DNA of 64,000 nt from Deltaproteobacteria bacterium (lineage in GTDB: Bacteria > Desulfobacterota > Binatia > HRBIN30 > JACQVA1): NCBI GenBank assembly GCA_016210005.1, contig JACQVA010000256.1:1-64000 (forward strand), written 5' to 3'. Every line of letters starts with the position of its first letter. The stretch's first letter is position 1. This document shows, in pieces, positions 7,468 through 17,500 of the stretch. A program made the translations under genes and the position numbers. The notes beneath the pieces were generated by a model. The model was not told where the DNA came from and made no database searches. It saw only the letters and a list, made by a program, of their open reading frames with translations.

Positions 7468-8775
7468 ATGCAACCTGAACTCAGCCGAGTGATCGATCAA
7501 GTCAGCAAGGAAAAGAGTATCGACAAGTCGATCGTCATCAGCGCCGTGGAAAACGCGATGCTCTCGGCGGCCAAAAAGGTGCTCAGCGCCGATATCCGCG
7601 TCGAGGCCAAGTACAACCCCGACCTCGGCGAGGTGGAGTTGTTCAAGATCCTCACCGTCGCCGAAACCGTCACCAATCCGGAAACCGAAGTCTCGCTCGA
7701 AGACGCTCGCGCCAATCTCGATCCCGAAGCCAGCGTCGGCGACGAACTGCTCGAAAAGCTCGATCAGCGTTACGGCCGTATCGCCGCCCAGGCCGCGAAA
7801 CAACATCTGATCCAACGCCTGCGCGATGCCGAACGGGACATCATTTACAACGAGTTCAAAGACCGTAAGGGTGAACTGACGCATGCCGGTATCGTGCAGC
7901 GCTTCGAAAAGAAGAACATCATCGTCAATCTCGGCCGCACCGATGCCATCTTGCCGGAGAAGGAACAGATCCCCCGCGAGCGCTATCGCCAGGGCGATCG
8001 CATCCGGGCTTACATCCTCGACGTCGAGATGAGCAGCAAGGGGCCACAGATCATCTTGTCGCGCACCCATCCGGGCTTTCTGGTCAAGTTGTTCGAACAG
8101 GAAGTGCCGGAGATGTACGAAGGCATCGTCGAGGTCAAAGGCGCGGCCCGCGAACCCGGGGGCCGCGCCAAGATCGCCGTGATCTCCAACGATCCCGACG
8201 TCGACCCGGTCGGTGCCTGCGTCGGCATGAAGGGGACGCGCGTGCAGGCGGTGGTACAGGAACTGCGCGGCGAAAAGATCGACATCGTGCACTGGACCCC
8301 GGACCCAGCGGAGTATGTCTGCCGCGGGCTCGCTCCGGCGAAGGTGTCGAAAATCATCATGGACGAGGACGAACACGTCATGGAGGTCATCGTCGCCGAC
8401 GATCAGCTGTCGTTGGCCATCGGTAAGAAGGGCCAGAACGTGCGCTTGGCCTCGCGCCTGAGCGGTTGGAAGCTCGATGTGCGCAGCGAAGCCGAGGCCG
8501 AAGAGGAGGCGCGCAAGGCCCGCGCCGCGCTGACCGCAATTCCGAACCTCGGCGATGTGACGGCAGAACTGCTCTATCAGTACGGCTTCAAGTCCGCTGA
8601 AGAAGTGATCGCCACCGACGAGCAGACCATCGCCGAGATCGACGGCATCGGGCCGGAGAAGGCGCCGATCGTGCTCAAAGCCGTGCGCGCCTACATCGAA
8701 GAACAGCAGCGGCTAGCCGCAGCGGCGGCCGCGGCGGCCGCCGCTGAACCCAAGGGAGAGGACGAGCCCGCGTGA
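7468..8775 (+). CDS. nusA: transcription termination/antitermination protein NusA
   Basis: 435 aa. In order: N-terminal RNAP-binding domain, S1 domain (about 130-200), two KH domains (motifs GACVGMKGTRVQ and LAIGKKGQNVRLA) and one C-terminal helix-hairpin-helix region (IPNLGDVT to DGIGPEKAP). It ends in a ten-Ala tract and a short acidic tail. It modulates pausing, termination and antitermination. A strong ribosome site (CGGAGGG) lies just before the ATG. The stop overlaps the GTG of ylxR. In other bacteria NusA autoregulates its operon, relevant to the hairpin at 6907. Confidence 0.97.
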   Translation: MQPELSRVIDQVSKEKSIDKSIVISAVENAMLSAAKKVLSADIRVEAKYNPDLGEVELFKILTVAETVTNPETEVSLEDARANLDPEASVGDELLEKLDQRYGRIAAQAAKQHLIQRLRDAERDIIYNEFKDRKGELTHAGIVQRFEKKNIIVNLGRTDAILPEKEQIPRERYRQGDRIRAYILDVEMSSKGPQIILSRTHPGFLVKLFEQEVPEMYEGIVEVKGAAREPGGRAKIAVISNDPDVDPVGACVGMKGTRVQAVVQELRGEKIDIVHWTPDPAEYVCRGLAPAKVSKIIMDEDEHVMEVIVADDQLSLAIGKKGQNVRLASRLSGWKLDVRSEAEAEEEARKARAALTAIPNLGDVTAELLYQYGFKSAEEVIATDEQTIAEIDGIGPEKAPIVLKAVRAYIEEQQRLAAAAAAAAAAEPKGEDEPA

Positions 8776-9044
8776 GCAAGTCGCTGCAGCTCCGTACCTG
8801 CCTAGGTTGCGGCCAGCGTGCACCCCAGCCGGAGCTGGTGCGGCTGGCGGCGATGCCGGACGGCGCTATCGCTGCGGATTGGCGCCACCGCCAGCCCGGC
8901 CGGGGCGGCTACCTGCATCAGGAGCGCAGCTGTTGGGAGCGATTCGCGGCGCGCAAGGGGCCGGTGCGCTCGCTGCAACGGTCGATGAGTCGTGCCGAGC
9001 GCCAGCTGCTGGTCGCTCGCCTGCGAGCAGATTCGGAGCTATAG
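8772..9044 (+). CDS. ylxR: YlxR/RnpM family (DUF448) RNA-binding protein
   Basis: 90 aa, starting at a GTG that overlaps the nusA stop (GTGA). The family signature RTCLGCG is at residues 8-14, followed by a basic RNA-binding face (GRGGYLH and the RSLQRSMSR stretch). In Bacillus the homolog modulates RNase P. The usual L7Ae-like ylxQ between ylxR and infB is missing here; infB begins 4 nt after the ylxR stop. Confidence 0.9.
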   Translation: MSKSLQLRTCLGCGQRAPQPELVRLAAMPDGAIAADWRHRQPGRGGYLHQERSCWERFAARKGPVRSLQRSMSRAERQLLVARLRADSEL

Positions 9045-9048
9045 AAGA

Positions 9049-11766
9049 ATGTCCATGGCTGGGAAGCGCATAAGCACGCTGGCGAAAGAGTGGTCGACCG
9101 GCCCACACAAATTCGAGGTGAAGGACTTGCTCGCTCACCTGGAACGGCTCGGCATTCACGGCAAACGGCCGCAGAATTCGCTCAGCGATGAAGAGGTGGA
9201 CCAGTTGCGCGCGGCCTGCTTCGGTGAGAAGCCCGTCATTGCCGTGGGCGAAGAACGCACGGTAACCAGCGACGAGGGCCAAACCAGCGTCGAACGGCGG
9301 GTCAGCACGCGCGTGATCCGACGCCGGGCCGCGCCGGTGCAGCCGGCGCTGCCGGAGGAAGCCCCCGCGGCTCCGGCTGAGCCCCTGATCACCCACGCCG
9401 AAGTTATCGAAACCTTCAGCGAGCCGTTTGCGACCGAGCCGTTCGTGGAGCCCGAGTTGCCGGTTCACATTGAGCCCAGCTTGCCGCCGGTCGCGCCCGC
9501 CCCGACACCGCCGCTGGAATTACGACCGGTGGCACCGGCGCCGCCCGCGGCAGTCGTCAAGCCCGCGCCCAAGCCTGCGCCGCCACCAGTTGCTTCGGCG
9601 AAACCGCAGGCCATGCCGGCGGCCCGAGCCGGTGCCGCCCCGGCTATGCCCGAAGCCCAGCGCGGCCCGCGCGTGCTCGGGCGCATCGATCTCAAGAAGG
9701 CGGAACCGCCCAAACCGGCGCCCCGCGCCGAACGCGAACGGCCGGCGGCGGCGGTGCAGCCTCCGGCCGCGCTCTTCCCGCCCGAGGAGACGGCGGAAGC
9801 GGGCGGCCGCGGGCGCAAGAAGAAACGACGGGTTATTCAGAAACCCGAAACCGCCCCCGAAGTCCTTGGCGGCCGCGATACCCGTTACGGCAAGCTGCCG
9901 CGCAAGAAGCGCGCTCAGCCCGGCAAGGAACAGCGCAAGACGGAAATCACCACTCCCAAGGCGAGTAAGCGGGTGGTGCGCATTTCCGAAATCATCACCG
10001 TTGGTGACCTCGCCAAGGCGATGGGCGTCAAGGCCGGCGAGGTCATCAAGAAGCTGATGGACGCTGGCATGATGGCCACGATCAACCAGGTGCTCGATGC
10101 CGACACCGCCTCCCTGATCGCGACCGAATTCGAGTACAACGTCGAGAACGTGGCCTTCAACGCCGAGTCCGCCATCGAGGTCGATCGCGAAGCCACCACC
10201 GAGGACCTGCCGAAAGTCCCCCGGCCGCCGGTGGTTACCATCATGGGCCACGTTGATCACGGCAAGACCTCGTTGCTGGACCGCATCCGCCAGACCAACG
10301 TCACGGCCCAGGAAGCCGGCGGTATCACGCAACACATCGGCGCCTATAGCGTGGAAGTGCACAACAAGCGGGTGGCCTTCCTCGATACCCCGGGGCACGA
10401 GGCCTTCACCCAGATGCGCGCCCGCGGCGCCAAGGTGACCGACATCGTCATCCTCGTGGTCGCCGCCGATGACGGGGTAATGCCGCAAACGGTCGAGGCG
10501 CTCAATCACGCGCGCGCCGCCGCCGTGCCGGTGATCGTCGCGATCAACAAGATCGACAAGCCCGAGGCCGACCTCGACCGCATTCGCCGCGACCTCGCCA
10601 ACCACGGCTTGGTGCCGGAAGACTGGGGCGGTGACACCGTCTGTGTGCCGGTGTCGGCAAAGACCGGCGACGGCATTCCCCAGCTGCTCGAAATGCTGCT
10701 CTTGCAGGCGGAAATGCTCGAGCTGCAGGCGCCGCTCGAGGCCCTGGCGCGCGGTACCATCGTCGAAGCCAAACTCGATCGCGGCCGTGGACCGGTGGCC
10801 ACCGTGCTGGTGCAGGAAGGCACACTCAAGATCGGCGACCCCTTCGTCTGTGGCGGCGAGTACGGCCGCCTGCGCGCCATGATCGACGACAAGGGCCGCA
10901 AACTCAACAGCGCCGGGCCGTCTACGCCGGTCGAAATCCTCGGCCTCAATGGCGTGCCCGATGCCGGCAACGCCTTCGTGGTGGTCAAGGACGAGGCCAC
11001 CGCCCGACAGGTCGCCGACCACCGCCGGCAAAAGCAGCGCGAGGCCGACCTGGTCAAGAGCGCCAAGGTCTCGCTCGAAGACCTCTACGAACAGATCCAA
11101 CAGGGCGAGGTCAAGGAGCTGCGCGTCGTCATGAAAGCCGACGTCCAAGGCTCGGTCGAGGCCTTGTCGGAGGCGTTGTCGCGGCTGTCGAGCGAGGAAG
11201 TCCGCCTCAATGTCCTGCATGCCTCGGTCGGCGGCATCACCGAGAGTGATGTGTTGCTGGCGTCGGCTTCCAACGCCGTGATCATCGGCTTCAATGTGCG
11301 GCCCGAGAGCAAGGCCGCCGACCTGGCCGAGCGCGAAGGCGTCGATCAGCGCCTCTACACCGTCATTTACAACGCCGTCAACGACGTGCGCGATGCCATG
11401 GAGGGCCTGCTCGAACCGACGTTTCGGGAAAAGACGGTGGGGCGCGCACAAGTGCGCGAGGTCTTCGCTATCCCCAGCATCGGCGCGGTCGCCGGCTGCC
11501 ACGTCAGCGAAGGCAAGCTCACCCGCGGCGCCGCGGCCCGGCTGGTGCGCGACCACGTTGTCGTGCACACCGGCAAGGTGGCGACCTTGCGCCGGTTCAA
11601 GGAGGACGTCCGCGAGGTCCAGTCCGGCTACGAGTGTGGCCTGACGCTCGAGAACTATCAGGATGTGAAAGTCGGCGACGTGGTCGAAGCCTACGAGAGC
11701 GAGGCCGTCACCCGCCGGCTGACGCCGACGGCGGGTCGTGCCGTCGCGGCGGAACGACGCGTCTAG
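9049..11766 (+). CDS. infB: translation initiation factor IF-2
   Basis: 905 aa. IF-2 is the GTPase that delivers initiator tRNA and joins subunits. A short N-terminal helical domain is followed by a long Pro/Ala-rich linker (about residues 90-250), the conserved IF2_N segment ([18 protein letters not shown]) and the G domain with [14 protein letters not shown] and NKID. Domains II-IV complete it. The start is ATG at 9049, with AGAAG upstream and close to the ylxR stop; a longer frame into ylxR is less likely. Low-complexity linkers are normal in GC-rich genomes. Confidence 0.96.
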   Translation: MSMAGKRISTLAKEWSTGPHKFEVKDLLAHLERLGIHGKRPQNSLSDEEVDQLRAACFGEKPVIAVGEERTVTSDEGQTSVERRVSTRVIRRRAAPVQPALPEEAPAAPAEPLITHAEVIETFSEPFATEPFVEPELPVHIEPSLPPVAPAPTPPLELRPVAPAPPAAVVKPAPKPAPPPVASAKPQAMPAARAGAAPAMPEAQRGPRVLGRIDLKKAEPPKPAPRAERERPAAAVQPPAALFPPEETAEAGGRGRKKKRRVIQKPETAPEVLGGRDTRYGKLPRKKRAQPGKEQRKTEITTPKASKRVVRISEIITVGDLAKAMGVKAGEVIKKLMDAGMMATINQVLDADTASLIATEFEYNVENVAFNAESAIEVDREATTEDLPKVPRPPVVTIMGHVDHGKTSLLDRIRQTNVTAQEAGGITQHIGAYSVEVHNKRVAFLDTPGHEAFTQMRARGAKVTDIVILVVAADDGVMPQTVEALNHARAAAVPVIVAINKIDKPEADLDRIRRDLANHGLVPEDWGGDTVCVPVSAKTGDGIPQLLEMLLLQAEMLELQAPLEALARGTIVEAKLDRGRGPVATVLVQEGTLKIGDPFVCGGEYGRLRAMIDDKGRKLNSAGPSTPVEILGLNGVPDAGNAFVVVKDEATARQVADHRRQKQREADLVKSAKVSLEDLYEQIQQGEVKELRVVMKADVQGSVEALSEALSRLSSEEVRLNVLHASVGGITESDVLLASASNAVIIGFNVRPESKAADLAEREGVDQRLYTVIYNAVNDVRDAMEGLLEPTFREKTVGRAQVREVFAIPSIGAVAGCHVSEGKLTRGAAARLVRDHVVVHTGKVATLRRFKEDVREVQSGYECGLTLENYQDVKVGDVVEAYESEAVTRRLTPTAGRAVAAERRV

Positions 11767-11835
11767 GAGCCTGTCGCATAGACGGCCCGCCGGCCAGCTG
11801 GCCGCCCGGGCGTGAGCCGTGCAGGGTCGATTGCC

Positions 11836-12123
11836 ATGGTGGTTGGCGTTCTCAGACTGACGTTGTTCCTGCCCGAGAACCACTCCCTCAAGGGTAAACG
11901 CGGCGTGATCAAGAAGATCAAGGCGCGCATCGCCAACGAGTTCAACGTCTCGGTGGCCGAGTGTGATGGCCAGGACTTGTGGCAGCGGGCGGTGCTCGGC
12001 GTGGCCCAAGTGGGGCCGGACGCTCCCTATGTGGACGGCACCCTGCGCCAGGTGGTGCGCTTCGTCGAGGAGCTGCACCTCGCCGAAGTGGGGGCCGATG
12101 AGATCGAGGTGTTTCACTGCTGA
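11836..12123 (+). CDS. ylxP: YlxP-like protein (DUF503)
   Basis: 95 aa, the family's usual size. The signature NHSLKGKRGVIKKIKAR is at about residues 17-33. The internal ATG at 11836 is chosen over GTG 11812 because homologs begin at the first beta strand (MVVGVLRL). The function is not firmly known. The gene almost always sits between infB and rbfA, suggesting a role around ribosome biogenesis or translation. A 99-nt gap without a gene separates it from rbfA. Confidence 0.88.
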   Translation: MVVGVLRLTLFLPENHSLKGKRGVIKKIKARIANEFNVSVAECDGQDLWQRAVLGVAQVGPDAPYVDGTLRQVVRFVEELHLAEVGADEIEVFHC

Positions 12124-12222
12124 GCGGGTCAAGCGGCCGAGCTGGCCAGCGCAATCGCGGGTGTTCGCCCGCTTCCCCGCTGGCGACCAGCAACGCTGGA
12201 CCTGCCGACTAGTGGCTTCGCC

Positions 12223-12621
12223 ATGACTGGACATCGCACCGAACGGGTGGCCGACGCACTGCGCGCCGTGATTGCGGAACTGCTGGTGCGCGACATTAAG
12301 GATCCGCGCATTGGCATGGTGACCCTCACCGGCGTCGAAATGAGCCCCGACCTCAAGCACGCCCGGGTCTTCTTCAGCTGCTTGGGTGACGAGGCCGCGC
12401 ACCAGCGCTCATTGGCAGGGCTGCGCAGCGCCAGCGGCTTCATCAAGGCGCAGGCGGCGCGCCGCCTCAAGCTCCGCTTCACCCCTGAGATCACTTTCAT
12501 CTTCGACCCAGCGCTAGAACGAGCCGAGCGCCTGGCGACGTTGTTGCGCCAGGCCGAGCAACCTGACCAGGAGGCCGCCCCCGGCGACCGCGATGATACG
12601 GGCGGTGAGGGGGAAGCATGA
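12223..12621 (+). CDS. rbfA: ribosome-binding factor A
   Basis: 132 aa, single KH-like domain. The family pattern RTERVADALR, KDPRIGMVTLTGVEMSPDL and the C-terminal FDPALERAERL are clear. RbfA assists 30S maturation around 16S rRNA helix 1 and cold adaptation. A short acidic tail is added at the end. The stop overlaps the truB start (ATGA), indicating coupling. Confidence 0.95.
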   Translation: MTGHRTERVADALRAVIAELLVRDIKDPRIGMVTLTGVEMSPDLKHARVFFSCLGDEAAHQRSLAGLRSASGFIKAQAARRLKLRFTPEITFIFDPALERAERLATLLRQAEQPDQEAAPGDRDDTGGEGEA

Positions 12622-13499
12622 TCGACGGTATCTTGCTCGTCGATAAGCCCGAGGGGCTGACCTCGGCTGCCGTCGTTCGCATCGCCAAGCGCAGTTTGCG
12701 GGTTAAGGTGGGGCACCTCGGCACGCTCGACCCGTTTGCCACCGGCCTGTTGCCGCTGTGCCTCGGTGAAGGTACCAAGATCGCCCAATTCCTGGTCGTT
12801 GCCGACAAGGTTTACGACGGCTTTATCCGGCTCGGCAGCGAGACCGATAGCGGGGACCGTACCGGCCGGGTGGTACGCACGGCAGAGGTGCCCGTCTTCG
12901 AGCCGGCGGCACTCGAGGTGCTGGCGCAACGCTTCACCGGCGAGCAACTGCAGACCCCGCCGATGTTCTCCGCGATCAAGCAGGGCGGGGTTCCGCTCTA
13001 CGAACTCGCCCGCGCGGGCACCGAGGTTGAACGCGCGCCCCGCCCGGTGGTGATCCATCGTCTGCAATTGCGGCTGGTGGCGCCCGACCTTCTCGCGCTC
13101 GCGGTCCACTGCTCGAAGGGGACCTACATTCGCGTCTTAGCGCAGGACCTCGGCGTGGCACTGGGCTCGGCCGCTCACCTCGAAGCGCTGCGGCGTACGG
13201 CCTTCGGCGCCTTCAGCCTCGGCGATGCCGTCTCGCTCGCCGACCTCGAAGCCGGGCGGGTAGACAAGCTGATCGGCCTGCGCGCCGCCCTGCGGCACTT
13301 GCGCGAGTTCAGCATCGATGTCGGGCAAGCCCACCGCGCGCGTAGCGGCCAGGCGGCGGCGCTGCGCGACCTGCCGGCGGCCGCGGCGGTGGAAACGGCC
13401 AAGCTGATTGGCCCCGGCGGAGAACTGATCGCGGTGGTGTCAGGGGCGGCGGCCGCCCCGTGGCGCTTTGAACGGGTGTTTGCGCACCAACAAGTCTGA
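12618..13499 (+). CDS. truB: tRNA pseudouridine(55) synthase TruB
   Basis: 293 aa. It converts U55 in the tRNA T-loop to pseudouridine. The catalytic Asp lies in GHLGTLDPFATGLL (about residues 33-46), with the supporting KVYDG and SKGTYIR motifs further on. The start overlaps the rbfA stop by 4 nt. rpsO-pnp, often next in other genomes, do not follow; a glycosyltransferase does. Confidence 0.95.
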   Translation: MIDGILLVDKPEGLTSAAVVRIAKRSLRVKVGHLGTLDPFATGLLPLCLGEGTKIAQFLVVADKVYDGFIRLGSETDSGDRTGRVVRTAEVPVFEPAALEVLAQRFTGEQLQTPPMFSAIKQGGVPLYELARAGTEVERAPRPVVIHRLQLRLVAPDLLALAVHCSKGTYIRVLAQDLGVALGSAAHLEALRRTAFGAFSLGDAVSLADLEAGRVDKLIGLRAALRHLREFSIDVGQAHRARSGQAAALRDLPAAAAVETAKLIGPGGELIAVVSGAAAAPWRFERVFAHQQV

Positions 13500-13528
13500 G
13501 CGCTGGCGGGCGAGGTGCGGGGTTGGCA

Positions 13529-14644
13529 ATGCTGTCCGTTCTGCATGTGGATCCGGAGCGGCGCTGGGGCGGCGGGCAAGTGCACCTGCGCGAGTTGTGC
13601 CGCAAGCTGCGCGAGTTCGGCGTGTCACAAGCGGTTGCCTGCCATCCCGGCGCACCGTTGCATTTGGCGCTCGCGGCCGATGGGTTGGTGACGTTGCCGG
13701 TGCCGATTCGCAACGCCTTCGACGGGCGCGGCCTGTGGCGGCTGCGCCAGGCGCTGCGCGGCGGGTTGTTCCAGGTGGTGCACTTTCACACCGCGCACGC
13801 GCACGCCCTCAGCCCGTGGCTGCCGCGACAGCGGCGGGCGTTCGTGGTCACCCGTCACATGGAGACACCGCCGCGCAGCGCGCTGCTGTTCAATCACGCC
13901 GTCGATGGCGTGATCGCCATCTGCGAAGCGGTGCGCGGTGCGCTGCTGGGCGTGGGCGTCGCCGCCAGCAAAGTGCGGGTGATCTATCTCGGTATCGACC
14001 TGGCGCCACCGGCGGCAGGGGCGGCGGCGCGCCAGGCGCAGCGCCGGGCCTGGGGTGTTAGCGCTGACGAGATCGTGGTCCTGACCGCGGCGGTCTTGGA
14101 GCGCCGCAAGGGGCACCGCTTTCTGATCGAAGCGATCAGCCGACTGCCGCCGCTGCCCGGGCCCCCGGCACGCTTCGTCTTCTGCGGCAGCGGCTCGCAA
14201 CAGCCGGCGCTGGCGGCGCAGGTGCGTGCCGCCGGGCTGGCCGATCGCGTTCTACTTGCCGGGTTTGCCGGTAACATGCCGGAGGTGTTGGCTGCCGCCG
14301 ACCTCTTCGTCTTGCCGTCATTGGCCGAGGGCCTGCCGGTGGTGCTGATGGAGGCGATGGCCGCCAAGCTGCCGGTAATCGCGACCGCGGTGTCGGGCAC
14401 GCCGGAAATCGTTGCCGACGGGGTGAACGGCCGGCTGGTGCCGCCGGCGGATCCGGCGGCGCTGGCGCGGGTGCTGACTGAGCTACTCGCCGACCCGGGC
14501 CGGCGGCTGGCCATCGGCCAACGTGGCCGCGCGCGCGTCGAGCAGCATTTTAGCAGCGAACGCATGGCGCGGGAGTTTCTGGCATACTATGAAGGCCTGC
14601 GCGCGCACCTGAATGAGCGACGCTTGGACGTGAGAGCAAGATGA
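13529..14644 (+). CDS. GT4 family glycosyltransferase
   Basis: 371 aa, GT-B fold. The N-terminal WGGGQVHLREL loop resembles GT4 acceptor domains. The donor-binding EX7E motif is EGLPVVLME near residues 267-275. It starts at ATG 13529 (a TTG two codons earlier is the alternative). Its TGA overlaps the heptose kinase start (ATGA), so both are one translational unit. The LPS-heptose kinase neighbour suggests envelope polysaccharide or LPS assembly on the cytoplasmic side. Donor and acceptor are unknown. Confidence 0.85.
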   Translation: MLSVLHVDPERRWGGGQVHLRELCRKLREFGVSQAVACHPGAPLHLALAADGLVTLPVPIRNAFDGRGLWRLRQALRGGLFQVVHFHTAHAHALSPWLPRQRRAFVVTRHMETPPRSALLFNHAVDGVIAICEAVRGALLGVGVAASKVRVIYLGIDLAPPAAGAAARQAQRRAWGVSADEIVVLTAAVLERRKGHRFLIEAISRLPPLPGPPARFVFCGSGSQQPALAAQVRAAGLADRVLLAGFAGNMPEVLAAADLFVLPSLAEGLPVVLMEAMAAKLPVIATAVSGTPEIVADGVNGRLVPPADPAALARVLTELLADPGRRLAIGQRGRARVEQHFSSERMAREFLAYYEGLRAHLNERRLDVRAR

Positions 14645-15630
14645 TCGGCGCCGACCATGTCGCCCGCTGGCTGCGGAGCTTTGCGAAAGTTCGCGTGCTA
14701 GTGCTCGGTGATCTCATCCTCGACCAGTTCATCTGGGGCCGGGTTGAGCGCATCTCGCCCGAGGCGCCGGTGCCGGTAGTGCAGGTTACCGATGAGTGTT
14801 TTCGGCTCGGCGGGGCCGCCAACGTGGTGCACAATGTGCGCGTGCTCGGCGGGCAAGCGGCCGTCCTGGGGGTGGTGGGAGCGGACGCTGCCGGGCGCCG
14901 GCTGTTGCAGCTGTTGCGCGCGATCGGCGCGAAGGTTGACGGCGCGGTGACGAGCCGGGGCGTGGGCACGACGCGCAAGACGCGCATCGTGGCGCACCAA
15001 CAGCAGGTGGTGCGCCTCGATCGCGACCAGCCGTCGCAGCGCACGGCGGCCGCCGCGGCGCGCTTGGCGCGCGCGTTGCCGCGGCAGGTGGCCGCTGCCG
15101 ATGTGGTGGTGGTCTCCGACTACGGCAAGGGTGTGGTCACCCCGGCGCTGCTGGCGCAACTGGCGGCGCTGCGCCAGCGCCGCGGCTTTGTGCTGGTCAT
15201 CGATCCCAAGAAACAGAACTACGCCCACTACCGCGGGGCCACGCTGCTGACCCCGAACACCGCCGAGGCCAGCCAGGCCGCCGGTGTCGAGATCACGGAC
15301 GCGGCGAGCTTGCAGCGTGCCGGCGCGCTGCTGCTCGAACGCTGGCAGGCCGAGGCCATCTTGATCACTCGGGGTGAGCACGGGATGGCGCTGTTCCAGC
15401 GCGGCGGCCCGGCTCGTCACTTCCCCACCGTCGCCCGTCACGTCTTCGACGTCACCGGTGCCGGTGATACGGTGGTGGCAACCGCGGCCCTGGCCTTGGG
15501 CGCGGGCGCGGCGCTGGAAGAGGCGGCGGTGCTGGCCAATCACGCCGCCGGCATCGTCGTCGGCGAGGTCGGCACTGCCACCGTGTCGCTCGCCGCATTG
15601 CGCGCCGCGTTGCGCCGGGGTGCAGCGTGA
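14641..15630 (+). CDS. rfaE1: D-glycero-beta-D-manno-heptose-7-phosphate kinase (RfaE domain I)
   Basis: 329 aa, PfkB/ribokinase fold. Substrate and ATP signatures are GDLILDQFIWG, the GGAANV loop and DVTGAGDTVVA with the catalytic Asp near residue 277. It phosphorylates heptose-7-P at C1 in ADP-heptose synthesis for LPS core. Only the kinase half is present; the adenylyltransferase (RfaE domain II) must be encoded elsewhere. It overlaps the upstream glycosyltransferase by 4 nt. The call suggests an LPS-bearing outer membrane. Confidence 0.88.
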   Translation: MIGADHVARWLRSFAKVRVLVLGDLILDQFIWGRVERISPEAPVPVVQVTDECFRLGGAANVVHNVRVLGGQAAVLGVVGADAAGRRLLQLLRAIGAKVDGAVTSRGVGTTRKTRIVAHQQQVVRLDRDQPSQRTAAAAARLARALPRQVAAADVVVVSDYGKGVVTPALLAQLAALRQRRGFVLVIDPKKQNYAHYRGATLLTPNTAEASQAAGVEITDAASLQRAGALLLERWQAEAILITRGEHGMALFQRGGPARHFPTVARHVFDVTGAGDTVVATAALALGAGAALEEAAVLANHAAGIVVGEVGTATVSLAALRAALRRGAA

Positions 15631-15649
15631 GCCGTACAGGGAGCTACGC

Positions 15650-16525
15650 ATGCGCAGTATGACAGGGTTCGGACAGGCAACCGTGGAAGGTGACGGCCGC
15701 CGCATCACCGTCGAAGTGCGCTCCGTCAATCAGCGCTTTCTCGACGTCAAGCTGAACATGCCGCGGGAATACGCGCCGTGGGAGAAGGATCTGCGCGCGT
15801 TGGTTCAGGCGGCGGTTGGCCGCGGCAAAGTGGACGTGGCGATCAACCGCAGCGGTAACTCCACCGTCGAGGTCCGCGTCGAAATCAATCAGACCCTGGT
15901 CCGCGCTTACATCGACGGCCTGAGGCAACTGCAAGCGGAATTGGGTCTCGGCGGGCAGATCGATCTGGCGTTGCTGCTGAGCCGGCCGGAGGTGCTGCGG
16001 GTGGTCGAACGCCGGGGTGACCCGGCGCTCGAGATCGCGGCGGTACGCCGCGGACTCGAAGAGGCGTTGCACCGCTTCAACGCCGAACGCGCTCGCGAGG
16101 GCCGCGCGCTTGCGCGTGATCTGCGTCAGCGCCTCAAACACCTGCGCCAGATCGCCACCCGCATGCGCGCGCGCGCTCAGCGCCTGGGCCCGCTGTTGGC
16201 GCGCCGATTACGCCACCGCCTGGCGGAGCTACTCGAAGGCACCCCGGTCTCCGAAGAGCGGCTCCTGCAGGAGGTGGCGATCATGGTTGAGCGCGCCGAC
16301 GTCACCGAGGAGCTGGTTCGCCTCGACAGCCACATGCAGGCGATGGCCACCGCCATCGCCGGGTCTGAGGCGGCCGGCCGGCAGCTCGACTTCCTGTTGC
16401 AGGAGCTTCACCGCGAGATCAACACCATCGCCTCCAAGAGCGCCGACTTGGATATGACCAACCTCAGCCTGGCTGCCCGCGCCGAAACCGAGAAGGTGCG
16501 CGAGCAGGTGCAGAACGTGGAGTAG
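15650..16525 (+). CDS. yicC: YicC family endoribonuclease-like protein
   Basis: 291 aa. The characteristic N-terminus is RSMTGFGQATVE and the C-terminus INTIASKSADLD...KVREQVQNVE. YicC proteins are reported RNA-degradation factors in E. coli and Bacillus. The start is ATG 15650 after GGGAG; the longer open frame upstream is antisense-like shadow of the kinase gene. It is the last gene of the plus-strand run that began at rimP. In many genomes it is followed by gmk and rpoZ; here convergent fabD follows. Confidence 0.9.
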   Translation: MRSMTGFGQATVEGDGRRITVEVRSVNQRFLDVKLNMPREYAPWEKDLRALVQAAVGRGKVDVAINRSGNSTVEVRVEINQTLVRAYIDGLRQLQAELGLGGQIDLALLLSRPEVLRVVERRGDPALEIAAVRRGLEEALHRFNAERAREGRALARDLRQRLKHLRQIATRMRARAQRLGPLLARRLRHRLAELLEGTPVSEERLLQEVAIMVERADVTEELVRLDSHMQAMATAIAGSEAAGRQLDFLLQELHREINTIASKSADLDMTNLSLAARAETEKVREQVQNVE

Positions 16526-16539
16526 TGCGCCGGAGCTTC

Positions 16540-16553
16540 GGGGCGCGCGCCCC
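16540..16553. terminator. GC palindrome between convergent yicC and fabD
   Basis: GGGGCGCGCGCCCC, a perfect 14-nt palindrome in the 36-nt gap between two convergent genes. It could form a bidirectional hairpin, but there is no T-run on either side, so intrinsic termination is uncertain. Confidence 0.3.
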
Positions 16554-16561
16554 GTGTCGCT

Positions 16562-17500
16562 TCAGCCGCTGGCGCCGGCCCCACCGGTCAATGCCGCCCG
16601 GGCGGCCGCCGCCGAGGCTCGGTCATGTACGTTGAAGCGCTTGAGGTTGCGGTCGATGCGGCGGGCAAGGCCGGTGAGCACGTTGCCGGGGCCGACTTCG
16701 ACGACCGCGTGGATGCCCTCGGCGGCAATCATGCGAGTCATCAGCTCGTGCCAGCGGACAGTGCGGCTGACCTGCCGGGCCAGCCCGTCGCGGGCGTCGG
16801 CGCCGGAGCAGATCTTGCGCGCGTCGACGTTGTTGTAGAGCGGCACCCGCAAGTCACGGAAAGTGACGGCGCACAGGTCGGGCAACAGCCGTGCGGCGGC
16901 GGGCTGCATCAGCCGGCAATGAAACGGGGCGCTGACGGGCAATTCGATGGCCTTGGCGCCGGCCGCGGCCGCCGCCGCGCGCACCGCCGCGCGGTCGCCG
17001 GCGATGACGATCTGGCCCGGAGCGTTGAGGTTGGCGATGTCGACGACCCCTTCGCCGACACTCGCCAGGGCGCGCTCAACGGCTGGCAACTCCGCCCCCA
17101 GGAGCGCGAACATCGCCCCCTGTCCTTCCGGCACGGCCTCCTGCATGTAGCGGCCGCGCCGGTGTACCAGCGCGATGGCATCGCGGAAATCGAGGGCCCC
17201 GGCCGCGACCGCGGCGGCGTATTCACCCAAGCTGTGTCCGGCGACGACGGCCGGTTCGAGACCGAGCACGCGATAGGCCGCGATGCTGGCCAACACAATA
17301 GCCGGCTGCGTGTTGGCGGTGCGGCGCAGTTCCGCCTCCGGCCCCTCCAGTACGATGCGTGAGAGCTGGAAGCCGAGCACGTCATCGGCGGTGGCGAACA
17401 ACTCGCGCACTTCGGCGAAATGTTCGTGGAGGTCAGCGGCCATGCCGACCGCTTGCGAACCTTGTCCGGGGAAAATGAACGCAACGCCTGCCAGACCCAT
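16562..17500 (-). CDS. fabD: malonyl-CoA:ACP transacylase
   Basis: 312 aa. It transfers malonyl from CoA to acyl carrier protein for fatty-acid synthesis. The N-terminal FIFPGQGSQAVGM, the catalytic Ser in GHSLGEYAAA (about residue 89) and the His in SAPFHC (about residue 194) are all present, with GQIVIAG between them. FabD commonly sits with fabH/fabG/acpP; here it stands alone, with the hydantoinase-B gene upstream on the same strand after a 264-nt gap. Confidence 0.95.
   Translation of the reverse strand: MGLAGVAFIFPGQGSQAVGMAADLHEHFAEVRELFATADDVLGFQLSRIVLEGPEAELRRTANTQPAIVLASIAAYRVLGLEPAVVAGHSLGEYAAAVAAGALDFRDAIALVHRRGRYMQEAVPEGQGAMFALLGAELPAVERALASVGEGVVDIANLNAPGQIVIAGDRAAVRAAAAAAGAKAIELPVSAPFHCRLMQPAAARLLPDLCAVTFRDLRVPLYNNVDARKICSGADARDGLARQVSRTVRWHELMTRMIAAEGIHAVVEVGPGNVLTGLARRIDRNLKRFNVHDRASAAAARAALTGGAGASG

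Noticed and set aside
8711-8752. Alanine-codon tract at the NusA C-terminus as a tandem repeat
   Set aside because: A low-complexity coding tract in GC-rich DNA; in frame and tolerated in NusA tails.
11792-11803. GGCCAGCTGGCC palindrome between infB and ylxP
   Set aside because: No T-run, short, and inside a translation operon; not supported as a terminator.
9520-12402. 960-codon open frame on the minus strand
   Set aside because: Antisense to infB, ylxP and rbfA; such frames arise from the third-position GC bias of the real genes. Its translation shows no domain and has shadow-like composition.
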